A stretch of DNA of 64,000 nucleotides from UBA4615 sp044368415 (GTDB lineage: Bacteria; Pseudomonadota; Gammaproteobacteria; Burkholderiales; Burkholderiaceae_E): the NCBI GenBank assembly GCA_044368415.1, contig JBIPLJ010000003.1:62001-126000 (forward strand), in the 5' to 3' direction. Below the pieces are notes generated by a model, which was not told the origin of the DNA, ran no database searches, and saw only the letters and a list, made by a program, of their open reading frames with translations. The first letter of the stretch is position 1. Each line of letters begins with the position of its first letter. The position numbers and the translations under genes were made by a program. This document shows, piece by piece, positions 51,505-63,330 of this stretch.

Positions 51505-52644
51505 CTAGAGACCGGCCACGAGGCGGCCGGGATTGAAGATGCCGCGCGGATCGAGCTCACGCTTGATCCGGCGGTGCAGTTCGAACACCGGCGCGGACAG
51601 CGGCGTGAACACCCCGGTCGACTTGTCGCGGCTGCGAAAGAGTGTCGCGCTCCCGCCGACGGTGGCCGCCGCCTCGCGCACCCGCGCGGCCTCCGCATCG
51701 GTGCGGAACCAGCGCAGCGCCCCGCCCCACTCGATCAGCTGCTGGCCGGGGAAGTCGAACGGCGGCGCGGTCGACGGCACGCTCAGCCGCCAGAGCGGCG
51801 CCTCGCCATCAAAAAACGGATCGGTATGCTCGCGGATGCCGCTCCAGACCGAGGTGGCCTGTGCCGGCTCGACGCGCTCGGCGCCGTGCTGCTCGACGAA
51901 GCGGTGCACCGCCGCGTCGACTGCCGCACGCGCGCCGCAGAAGCGCACGCCGAGATCGCCCGAATGCCACGCGGTGGCCGACAGCGGCAGCGGCTGTCCG
52001 CCCCAGCGGTTCATCAGGTCGAGCGCCTCGCGCAGGCCCGCAGGCAGCAGCACGGTGGCCTCGGCGGGGGGCACCGGCAGCACCTTGAGCGAGACCTGCA
52101 CGATCGGCCCGAGGATGCCGAGCGACCCGGCGAGAAGCCGCGAGACGTCGTAGCCGGCGACGTTTTTCATCACCTGCCCGCCGAACTGCAGCAGCTCGCC
52201 CTGCGCGCTCATCAGCACCGCGCCGAGCATGTAGTCGCGGACCGCGCCGGCGGCCGCGCGGCGCGGCCCCGACAGGCCCGCCGCGACCATGCCGCCGACG
52301 GTGGCGCCCGAGCCGAAGTGCGGCGGCTCGAAGGGCAGGCACTGGCGGCGCTCGGCGAGCGCGGCCTCGAGCTCGGCCAGCGGGGTGCCGCAGCGTGCGG
52401 TGATCACCAGTTCCGTCGGCTCGTACGACACGATGCCCGACAGCGCACGCAGGTCGAGCACCTCGCCGGCGGCAGGCTCGCCGTAGAAGTCCTTGGTGCC
52501 GCCACCGCGCAGCCGCAGTCGCAGGCGGTCCGCGTCGGCGCTGCGCACACAGTCACGCAGCGCGCGCAGCGCGCCGTCGGCGATGACCGGGCCGGTCGCG
52601 GCGCTCGGCGCGGCGTCGGCCGCTAGGGAGGCGGTCGGTTGCAA
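51505..52644 (-). CDS. glcE: Glycolate oxidase FAD-binding subunit GlcE
   Basis: A 379-residue FAD-linked oxidase of the VAO type with LRLRGGGTKDFYG, FGSGATVGGMVAAGLSGPRR and GGQVMKNVAGYDVSRL. The start is probably a TTG at 52644, with CAGGA 9 bp upstream; the first clear homology is about residue 40. It forms GlcDEF. Confidence 0.92.
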   Translation of the reverse strand: MQPTASLAADAAPSAATGPVIADGALRALRDCVRSADADRLRLRLRGGGTKDFYGEPAAGEVLDLRALSGIVSYEPTELVITARCGTPLAELEAALAERRQCLPFEPPHFGSGATVGGMVAAGLSGPRRAAAGAVRDYMLGAVLMSAQGELLQFGGQVMKNVAGYDVSRLLAGSLGILGPIVQVSLKVLPVPPAEATVLLPAGLREALDLMNRWGGQPLPLSATAWHSGDLGVRFCGARAAVDAAVHRFVEQHGAERVEPAQATSVWSGIREHTDPFFDGEAPLWRLSVPSTAPPFDFPGQQLIEWGGALRWFRTDAEAARVREAAATVGGSATLFRSRDKSTGVFTPLSAPVFELHRRIKRELDPRGIFNPGRLVAGL

Positions 52645-52725
52645 GCGGGTCGTCCTGGGGCGGGTTCGGGAAGGGCGTGGACGGCGGGGTGAGCGGTTGG
52701 GGCGAGCGGCGCGCGGGCGCTAGCG

Positions 52726-54276
52726 TCAGAAGCGCGGCAGCTCGGGAAAGGCGATGCGCCCGCCCTGCACATGCATCTTGCCGTACTCGGCGCAGCGCGC
52801 GAGCGTCGGGATGCCCTTGCCAGGGTTCAGCAGCCCGGGCGGATCGAAGGCGCGCTTGAGCGCGAAGAACGCGGCCCGCTCGGCCGGCGAGAACTGCACA
52901 CACATCGAGTTGATCTTCTCGATGCCCACGCCGTGTTCGCCGGTTACTGTGCCGCCCAGCTCGACGCAGAGCTCTAGGATGTCGGCGCCGAACCGGTCGG
53001 CGCGCTCCCATTCGCCCGGCGTGTTGGCGTCGAACAGGATCAGCGGATGCAGGTTGCCGTCGCCGGCATGGAACACGTTCATGCAGCGCAGCCCGTAGGT
53101 GCGCTCCATGGCTGCGATGGCGGCCAGCATCGTTCCGAGGTTCTTGCGCGGGATGGTGCCGTCCATGCAGTAGTAGTCGGGCGAGATTCGGCCTGCCGCA
53201 GGAAACGCGTTCTTGCGGCCCGACCAGAAACGAAGCCGCTCGGCCTCGCTGCCGGACACCGCGATCGCGGTCGAACCGGCCGCGCGCAGCACGGCCTCGA
53301 GCTGGGCGATCTCCTCCTCGACCTCCTCCGGCGTGCCGTCGGACTCAGCCAGCAGGATCGCCTCGGCCGACAGGTCGTAGCCGGCCTTCACGTAGGGCTC
53401 GACCGCCTCGGTCGCCTTGCGGTCCATCATCTCCAGGCCCGCCGGGATGATGCCCGAACCGATGATCGCCGCGACTGCATCGCCGGCCTTGATCACATCG
53501 TCGAACGAGGCCATCACGACGCGTGCGACTTGCGGCTTGGGCACCAGCTTGACCGTGGCCTCGGTGGCCACCAACAGCATGCCCTCGGAACCGATCACGA
53601 GCGCCAGCAGGTCGAGCCCGGGCGCATCGAGCGCGGCGCCGCCCAGCTCGACGATCTCGCCGTCGATGGTCACGCCGCGGATGCGCAGCACGTTGTGTAC
53701 CGTCAGCCCGTACTTCAGACAATGCACGCCGCCCGAATTCTCGGCGAGGTTGCCGCCGATGGTGCAGGCGATCTGCGAGGACGGGTCGGGCGCGTAGTAC
53801 AGGCCGTGGGGTGCCGCGGCCTCGCTGATGGCAAGGTTGCGCACGCCGGGCTGCACGCGCGCGGTCCGTCCGACCGGATCGAGCGCAAGGATGCGGTTGA
53901 AGCGGGCGAGCGACAACACGATGCCCGCGGCATGCGGCATCGCGCCGCCCGACAGGCTGGTGCCGGCGCCCCGAGCCACCACCGGCACGTCGAGCCGCCG
54001 GCAGGTCTTCAGCACCGCGACGACCTGCGCCTCGGTCTCGGGCAGCACCACCGCGACCGGCAGCTTGCGGAAAGCCGACAGGCCATCGCATTCGTAGGGC
54101 CGCGTCTGCTCGACACCGGCGAGCACGCAGCGCGCCGGCAGCACGGTGTGCAGCGCGGCGACGATGGCGGCTGCGCCCGCCGCATCGGGCGCAGCCTCCA
54201 GATCGGCCCAGCGGGGTTCGGGACTGGGCGCGACGGGGCGAGCGGCGGCGGGCGGGGCGAGGTGTTCGGCGTTCAT
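52726..54276 (-). CDS. glcD: Glycolate oxidase subunit GlcD
   Basis: A 516-residue FAD-binding subunit. PVVARGAGTSLSGGAMPHA is the FAD pyrophosphate loop; DPSSQIACTIGGNLAENSGG, HAGDGNLHPLILFD and GGTVTGEHGVGIEK are typical GlcD. It oxidises glycolate (or D-lactate) to glyoxylate (or pyruvate). The start is ATG 54276 or GTG 54282. Upstream is the aminotransferase, 79 bp away. Confidence 0.95.
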   Translation of the reverse strand: MNAEHLAPPAAARPVAPSPEPRWADLEAAPDAAGAAAIVAALHTVLPARCVLAGVEQTRPYECDGLSAFRKLPVAVVLPETEAQVVAVLKTCRRLDVPVVARGAGTSLSGGAMPHAAGIVLSLARFNRILALDPVGRTARVQPGVRNLAISEAAAPHGLYYAPDPSSQIACTIGGNLAENSGGVHCLKYGLTVHNVLRIRGVTIDGEIVELGGAALDAPGLDLLALVIGSEGMLLVATEATVKLVPKPQVARVVMASFDDVIKAGDAVAAIIGSGIIPAGLEMMDRKATEAVEPYVKAGYDLSAEAILLAESDGTPEEVEEEIAQLEAVLRAAGSTAIAVSGSEAERLRFWSGRKNAFPAAGRISPDYYCMDGTIPRKNLGTMLAAIAAMERTYGLRCMNVFHAGDGNLHPLILFDANTPGEWERADRFGADILELCVELGGTVTGEHGVGIEKINSMCVQFSPAERAAFFALKRAFDPPGLLNPGKGIPTLARCAEYGKMHVQGGRIAFPELPRF

Positions 54277-54355
54277 CACCACGGATTATCGCCCGTCCGG
54301 CCGGGACGTCCTCCCGAGAGACCCCTCGCCGGGCCCGGACCGCGCCGCGGGCCGC

Positions 54356-55708
54356 TCAGGCCCCGCCGCGGGCCGCCGACAGCGCCGCGTCGAGCGCCGT
54401 GTCGATCGCCTCGGCGATGCCGCCCACGATCTCGTCGACATGCGAGTCGTCGATCGTGTAGGGCGGCGCGAGAAGCACGTGGTCGCCCCGCCGGCCGTCG
54501 ATCGTGCCGCCCATCGGATAGCACATCAGACCGGCGTCGAACGCCGCCCGTTTGATCCGCGCATGCAGCTCGAGCGCCGGATCAAACGGCGTCTTGGCCT
54601 CCCGGTCCGCCACCAGCTCGATGCCGAGGAACAGCCCGCGCCCGCGGATGTCGCCGACCGCCGGATGGTCACCGAGCGCGCGCCGCAGCTCGGCCTCGAG
54701 CAACGTTCCGGTCTCGCGCACCCGCGCGAGCAGCCCCTCCTCGGCGATCACGCGCTGCACCGCCAGCGCGGCCGCGCAGGCAATGGCGTGACCGAGGTAG
54801 GTGTGGCCGTGCTGGAACGCGCCCGAGCCGCGCGCGAACACGTCGAACACCCGCTGCGACAGCATGCAGGCGCCGATCGGCTGGTAGCCGCCACTCAGGC
54901 CCTTGGCGATCGCGACCAGGTCGGGCACGACGCCCTCCTGCTCGCAGGCGTACAGCGTCCCGGTGCGGCCCATCCCGCACATCACCTCGTCGAGGATCAG
55001 CAGCACGCCGTGGCGGTCGCAGACCTCGCGCACGCGCCGGAAGTAGCCGGGCACCGCGGTCACGGCACCGAGCGTGGCACCCACCACCGGCTCGGCCACG
55101 AAGCCGATCACGCGGTCCGGACCGGCCGCGACGATCGCGACGTCGAGCTCGGCGGCGAGGCGCTCGCCGTAGGCCTCGGGCGTCTCCTCGTCGCGCCGGT
55201 CGCGGTACGCGTAGCAGGGCGAGACATGCACGGAGGGCGACAACAGGGGCGCGAAGGCTGCGCGCCGCGCCATGTTGCCGCCGACCGAAAGCGCCCCCAG
55301 CGTGTTGCCGTGATAGCTCTGCCTGCGTGCGACGAAGACGGAGCGCTGCGGCTCGCCGCGCTCGAGGTGGTACTGGCGCGCCATCTTCAGCGCCGCCTCC
55401 ATTGCCTCGGAGCCGCCCGACACGAAGTACGCATGGCTGATGCCCTCGGGGGCCGACGCCACCAGCGTGTCGGCCAGCGTCTCGGCCGCCGCGGTGGTGA
55501 AGAAAGCGGTGTGCGCGTACGCGAGCTTGCGAGACTGCGCCTCGATCGCAGCGACCACCGCCGGATGCCCGTGCCCGAGGCAGGACACCCCGGCGCCGCC
55601 GCAGGCGTCGAGCCAGCGCCGTCCCCGGTCGTCAAAGAGGTAGGGGCCGTCGCCGGAGACGACGCGCGGATAGCGGCCCTGGGCCTGACGGTGAAAGATG
55701 CGACTCAT
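54356..55708 (-). CDS. Class III aminotransferase (possible glyoxylate/omega-aminotransferase)
   Basis: A 450-residue PLP enzyme with VSGGSEAMEAALKMARQ, the PLP lysine in AIAKGLSGGYQPIGAC and the LILDEVMCGMGRTG Asp that holds the pyridine N. The start MSRIFHRQAQG at 55708 has AGG close upstream; upstream residues are non-homologous. Its place beside glcDEF and opposite gcvHPT suggests conversion of glyoxylate to glycine, but beta-alanine, taurine or other amines are also possible substrates. Confidence 0.85.
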   Translation of the reverse strand: MSRIFHRQAQGRYPRVVSGDGPYLFDDRGRRWLDACGGAGVSCLGHGHPAVVAAIEAQSRKLAYAHTAFFTTAAAETLADTLVASAPEGISHAYFVSGGSEAMEAALKMARQYHLERGEPQRSVFVARRQSYHGNTLGALSVGGNMARRAAFAPLLSPSVHVSPCYAYRDRRDEETPEAYGERLAAELDVAIVAAGPDRVIGFVAEPVVGATLGAVTAVPGYFRRVREVCDRHGVLLILDEVMCGMGRTGTLYACEQEGVVPDLVAIAKGLSGGYQPIGACMLSQRVFDVFARGSGAFQHGHTYLGHAIACAAALAVQRVIAEEGLLARVRETGTLLEAELRRALGDHPAVGDIRGRGLFLGIELVADREAKTPFDPALELHARIKRAAFDAGLMCYPMGGTIDGRRGDHVLLAPPYTIDDSHVDEIVGGIAEAIDTALDAALSAARGGA

Positions 55709-55900
55709 TCGGAACCTGCGTGTCATCGCACCGACATCGTGCGCCGCCATTATCGCTGCCTCCTGCGGACGTCCGGGGCGACGGCGATGCACGATGCTTC
55801 AATGATCCTCGAGCGGCCTGCCATGCCGCGCATGGCGGCTGCCGCCGCTCGGGTCCTGACGACCACTCGCGGCTACTGGCAACGCGCCGGCGGGGCTCGC

Positions 55901-55929
55901 TTGACACCCCGTGGCCTCGCGTCTACCTT
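55901..55929 (+). promoter_or_regulatory. Promoter of the gcv operon
   Basis: TTGACA (55901-55906), a 17-bp spacer and TACCTT (55924-55929) give a good sigma-70 promoter about 22 bp before the riboswitch aptamer. The best -35 match I saw in the window. Confidence 0.7.
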
Positions 55930-55951
55930 CCCCCCCAGTCTCACCGCCGCT

Positions 55952-56134
55952 GCGGGAGAGACCGGCCCCCGGACGTCCGCGTCCGGCCAGGCGCCGGCGC
56001 CGAAGGTGTATCGCCCCGGAAACTCTCAGGCAAAAGGACCGCAGCGGATCGGACTCTCTGGAGAGTAGGCGTCACGACGCAAGTCGGGAGCGCCTCGCCG
56101 AAGGTCAATCTCTCAGGCAAACGGACAGAGGGGG
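55952..56134 (+). ncRNA. Tandem glycine riboswitch
   Basis: The leader before gcvH contains the glycine-aptamer strings twice: first GGGAGAGACC ... CGCCGAAGG ... ACTCTCAGGCAAAAGGAC, then GGGAGCG ... CGCCGAAGG ... TCTCTCAGGCAAACGGAC. Two aptamers in series are usual for this class. It should sense glycine and turn on glycine cleavage. The second aptamer is compact. Confidence 0.93.
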
Positions 56135-56169
56135 CGCAACGGACCACCACAGCGGGGGGTCCGCTTGCG
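56135..56169 (+). promoter_or_regulatory. Hairpin after the riboswitch (candidate expression platform)
   Basis: CGCA/TGCG and CGGACC/GGTCCG (56140-56145 with 56158-56163) form an interrupted stem immediately after the second aptamer. There is no T-run, so a control acting through translation start or Rho is more likely than intrinsic termination. Confidence 0.5.
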
Positions 56170-56237
56170 TCTCCGCGTCGGCATGGATCCCGTGCCGCCG
56201 ACCTCCCGCCCGCGATGACCTTCCTCCGGAGCCCACC

Positions 56238-56621
56238 TTGGCCAGCCCTTCAGACCTGCGCTACACCGACACCCACGAGTGGGTCCGCGACAACGGCGAC
56301 GGCACCGTCACCATCGGGATCACCGAACATGCCCAGGAGGCGCTCGGCGAGCTGGTCTATGCCGAACTGCCGCAGCCGGGCCGCAGCGTCGCGAAGGGCG
56401 AGGCGGTCGCGGTCGTCGAGTCCACCAAGGCGGCCTCAGACGTCTACGCGCCGCTCGCAGGCGAGGTGCTTCTCGCCAACGAGGCGCTCGCCGACGCGCC
56501 GCAGACGGTCAACACCGCGCCGTACACCGAGGGCTGGCTCTACACGTTGCGCCCCGCCGACCCCGCCGCGCTCGCCGGCCTGCTGACCGCGGCCGCGTAC
56601 GACGTCGGCCCGGGCGTCTGA
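56238..56621 (+). CDS. gcvH: Glycine cleavage system H protein
   Basis: A 127-residue lipoyl carrier: YTDTHEWVRDNGDGTVTIGI at the start, lipoyl Lys in VESTKAASDVYAP, and LANEALADAPQTVNTAPYTEGW. The start codon is TTG at 56238 with a CCGGAG ribosome site; the ATG at 56216 is out of frame. First gene after the riboswitch. Confidence 0.95.
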   Translation: MASPSDLRYTDTHEWVRDNGDGTVTIGITEHAQEALGELVYAELPQPGRSVAKGEAVAVVESTKAASDVYAPLAGEVLLANEALADAPQTVNTAPYTEGWLYTLRPADPAALAGLLTAAAYDVGPGV

Positions 56622-56634
56622 GGGGAGGCTGGCG

Positions 56635-59513
<2,879 letters not shown>

Positions 59514-59517
<4 letters not shown>

Positions 59518-60632
59518 GCGGCGCCGTGCGCCACATCCCGCTCGAGGCGCTGCACCGGGAGCTCGGCGCGAAATTCGGGCCGTTCGCCGGCTACGAGATG
59601 CCGATCCAGTACCCGGCGGGCCTCAAGGCCGAGCATGCGGCCACCCGCGAGCGCGCCGGCCTGTTCGACGTCTCGCACATGGGTCAGGTCCGGATCCGCG
59701 CAAAGGACGGTAGCGCCGCCGCGCTTGCGCGCGGCCTGGAGGCCGCCCTGCCGCTCGACTTCGACGGCTGGACCCCGGGGCTGCAGAAGTACTCGCTGCT
59801 GCTGAACGAGGCCGGCGGCATCGAGGACGACCTGATGCTGGTGAACCTCGGCGACGAGGTGCGCATGGTGGTGAACGCCGGCAACCGCGACGCCGACTTC
59901 GCGCGGCTCGTCACCGCCTGCCCGACGCTGTCGATCGACTGGGTCGACGCTGCGCTGATCGCGCTGCAGGGCCCGGCCGCCGAGTCGGTGCTCGCCGCGC
60001 TGGATCCGTCGGCCGCGGCGATGACCTTCATGCAGGCGCGCACGCTGACGCTCGAGGGCGCCGCGTGTTTCACCAGCCGCTCGGGCTACACCGGCGAGGA
60101 CGGCTACGAGATCTCGCTGCCGCTCGAGGCCGCCCTGCGCGTGACGCGCCGGCTGCTCGCCGATCCGCGGGTCGCGCCGGTGGGGCTCGGCGCGCGCGAC
60201 ACACTGCGCCTGGAGGCCGGGCTGCCGCTGCACGGCAACGACATCACGCCGACGGTCACGCCCATTGAGGCCGGGCTTGCGTTTGCGATCCCGAAGTCGC
60301 GCCGAGCGGAGGGTGCCAAGGCGGGCGGCTTTCCGGGCGCCGCGACCGTGCTCGCTCAGCTCGCCGAAGGCCCGCCGCGGCGGCTGGTCGCCCTGGTCTC
60401 GGCCGAGCCGATCCCGGTGCGTGCCCATGCGGCGATCCTGGACGCCGCCGACGCACAGGTCGGCGAGGTCACCAGCGGCACGGTGTCGCCGACGCTGGGC
60501 CGGCCGGTGATGCTAGCCCTCGTGCAGGCCGCGGCGCTGGACGGCAGGCCGCTGCGCGCCGTGGTGCGCGACAAGCGGCCGGCGCTCGAAGTGGTCAGGC
60601 CGCCGTTCGTGCCGAAGCGCTACAAACGCTGA
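59514..60632 (+). CDS. gcvT: Glycine cleavage system T protein (aminomethyltransferase)
   Basis: A 372-residue protein with FGPFAGYEMPIQYPAGLKAEH, GLFDVSHMGQVRI, SRSGYTGEDGYEISLP and GLGARDTLRLEAGLPLHGND. It moves the methylene group to tetrahydrofolate with release of ammonia. ATGA overlap with gcvP. The order H-P-T differs from the usual T-H-P. Confidence 0.96.
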
Positions 60633-60713
60633 GGCGGGGCCGAGCGGGAGGGCGCCGGCCCGGGGAGGGCCGGCCGGAGCCGGCGTGCGGCCAGCCGGCG
60701 CTCAGGCCCCGCC
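60633..60713. terminator. Possible bidirectional terminator between gcvT and the response-regulator gene
   Basis: GGCGGGGCC (60633-60641) and GGCCCCGCC (60705-60713) can pair across a GC-rich loop that itself holds smaller hairpins. The converging gene ends lie at 60632 and 60702. No T-run is present. Confidence 0.3.
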
Positions 60714-61355
60714 GAACCCCACCTGGCTCGCGAGCGCCACCGCCTCGGTACGGTTGCGCGCGCGCAGCGCCCGCAGCACCGCGCCGATGTGGATCTTCAC
60801 GGTGTTCTCGGACAGCCCGAGCTCGTGGCAGATCTCCTTGTTGGGCAGCCCGCGCACCAGCATGCGCAGCACCTGCATCTGACGCGGCGACATCGCACCC
60901 AGCGCCTCGTGCACGAAGTCGTCGTCGCGCGGGCGCCGCCCCGGCAGCGGCGGGTCGCTGTCGCCGTCGCTGTCGCCGACCGTCGGCGCGATGCCGAGCA
61001 GCCCCTTGAGCGACTCGAGCAGCGCGATCCGGTCGGTCGACTTCGGCACGAACGCGGCCGCCCCGGCGCGCAGCACTCGATCGACGGTGTCGCGGTCCTC
61101 GGTCGCCGACAGCACGGCCACCTTCGCGTCGGGGGCTCGGGCGCGCACGCGGGTCAGCGCATCGACGCCCCGCGCGTCGGGCAGCCCGAGGTCGAGTAAC
61201 ACCAGGTCCCAGGCCAGCGGCTCGTCGAGGCGATCGAGCGCCTGCCGCGCGGTGGCGGCGACGCCGATCTCGCAGTCGGGCACGATGGCGCGCAGGCAGA
61301 CTGCGATGGCGTCGCGGATGACCGGATGGTCATCGCAGAGCAGCACACGAGGCAT
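60702..61355 (-). CDS. LuxR/NarL-family response regulator
   Basis: A 217-residue protein. Receiver: CDDHP acidic pocket, phosphoacceptor Asp in VLLDLGLPDARG, Thr/Ser in VLSATED and Lys in FVPKS. C-terminal HTH: MSPRQMQVLRMLVRGLPNKEICHELGLSENTVKIH. The linker has a GDSDGDSD repeat. It starts 2 bp after the hupE stop on the same strand, so it is probably cotranscribed with the urease accessory genes. No sensor kinase lies in the window. Confidence 0.9.
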   Translation of the reverse strand: MPRVLLCDDHPVIRDAIAVCLRAIVPDCEIGVAATARQALDRLDEPLAWDLVLLDLGLPDARGVDALTRVRARAPDAKVAVLSATEDRDTVDRVLRAGAAAFVPKSTDRIALLESLKGLLGIAPTVGDSDGDSDPPLPGRRPRDDDFVHEALGAMSPRQMQVLRMLVRGLPNKEICHELGLSENTVKIHIGAVLRALRARNRTEAVALASQVGFGGA

Positions 61356-61357
61356 CT

Positions 61358-61987
61358 TCAGGCGGCCAGAAGCGTCCAAGCGAAGGCACCCGCGTAGCCC
61401 GCCGCGGTCCAGCCGCGGGCGGTCGCGGCGCGCGTGCCGCCCTGGCGCGCGGCTGCACGCGCGGCAAGCGCGCCGGCGGCGAACAGCGCGACGCTCGAGG
61501 CGGCAAGGCCGACGAAGAAGGCCGGGCCGCTGCCTTCGGAGGCATGCAGCCAGCCGTGCGGCAACGCGACCGCCAGCGCCACCGCAGCGAGGCCGCCGGC
61601 ACCGAGCCGCTCGGCCTGCAGCAGCGCGAGCGCGACCGCGAGCAGCCCGAACGTGGCGGCCGGCTCGACAAGCCCGGCGCCGAGCGGCGGCACGCCGGGC
61701 AGCGTGCCGGAAAGCATCGCCCACAGCGCGCCGGCAAGCAGCCCCAGGACCCCAGCCACGCCGATGCGTGACGGCACCGAAGCACCTGCCATGCGCCCGC
61801 GCACCGAGCCCGCGACGCCCGCGAGCAGGCCGATGCCGAGCGTCGCGAGCAGGTGGTCGGCGCCGCCGAGCGGATGCACGAGGCCGGCGAGGAGGCCGTC
61901 GTGCAGGTGGCCCTCGTGGGCAGCGACGGGCAGGCTGACGGCGGCGAGCGCCGCGGCGCCGAGCAGGGAGACGATGGGAGCGCACAT
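61358..61987 (-). CDS. HupE/UreJ-family nickel permease-like protein
   Basis: A 209-residue protein. Signal peptide, then the family-specific HEGHLHDGLLAGLVHPLGGADHLLATLGIG near the start, which holds histidines for Ni binding, and six hydrophobic segments. It follows ureG, 35 bp away, so UreJ (nickel supply to urease) is the likely role; the same family also serves hydrogenase clusters. Confidence 0.9.
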   Translation of the reverse strand: MCAPIVSLLGAAALAAVSLPVAAHEGHLHDGLLAGLVHPLGGADHLLATLGIGLLAGVAGSVRGRMAGASVPSRIGVAGVLGLLAGALWAMLSGTLPGVPPLGAGLVEPAATFGLLAVALALLQAERLGAGGLAAVALAVALPHGWLHASEGSGPAFFVGLAASSVALFAAGALAARAAARQGGTRAATARGWTAAGYAGAFAWTLLAA

Positions 61988-62022
61988 GGGGGAAGCCTTT
62001 CGGATCGGACGGGCGTGGACGG

Positions 62023-62634
<612 letters not shown>

Positions 62635-62640
62635 GTCCGT

Positions 62641-63330
62641 CTACGACCTGAACAGTCTGGAATACTGCGTTTCGTGGCGGGCCGACGCGATCGCCAGCCC
62701 GGGTGCGGCGCTCGACCAGTCGTCGCGCTCGAGCACAAGCGCACGCTCGACGGCGGCGACGAGATCCGGCGTGAGCGCGCGCAGCAGCCGCTGCGCGGCG
62801 ACCTGGCCCATCGGCACCGTCTTCATCAGCACCATCGCCTGGTTCTCGGCGAAGGCCCAGAACAGCCCGAGCAGCGCGTCGCGCTCGGAGAGCCCGAGCC
62901 GGGTCGCGGCGATCGCCCAGGCGACCGGCAGCGACAGCGGCGCGAGCCGATCGGCGATCGCGGCATCCCCCTCCGCGTCCGGGCAGACCGCGGCCAGCCA
63001 GCGGCCAAGCGAGAAGCCCATCTGATCGGACTCCAGGCGCAGCTCGGCGGTCTCGCGCGCGGCGCGTGCGTCGGCGTTCAGCGAGGCCAGCGCCTCGAGC
63101 GCCGCGGCCTCGGGCAGGGCGCGCGCCGCCCGCATCGCGTCGCGCATCAGCGGCCCCTCGAACGACGAGAGCGACAGCGCCAGCGCGTCGGCGATCCACT
63201 CGCGGGCGGCGGGCTCGGTGCGCACCGCGCCGCTGTCGATGCCCCACTCCAGCCCGCTCGAGTAGCTGTAGCCACCGATCGGCAGCGCCGGGCTCGCGAG
63301 CTGCAGCAGCGCGACGACGGCTGCGCTCAT
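62641..63330 (-). CDS. ureF: Urease accessory protein UreF
   Basis: A 229-residue all-helical protein with LASPALPIGGYSYSSGLEW at the N-terminus and GFSLGRWLAAV near the middle, typical of UreF. It gates GTP hydrolysis by UreG. Its start overlaps the ureE stop by 4 bp. Confidence 0.95.
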   Translation of the reverse strand: MSAAVVALLQLASPALPIGGYSYSSGLEWGIDSGAVRTEPAAREWIADALALSLSSFEGPLMRDAMRAARALPEAAALEALASLNADARAARETAELRLESDQMGFSLGRWLAAVCPDAEGDAAIADRLAPLSLPVAWAIAATRLGLSERDALLGLFWAFAENQAMVLMKTVPMGQVAAQRLLRALTPDLVAAVERALVLERDDWSSAAPGLAIASARHETQYSRLFRS

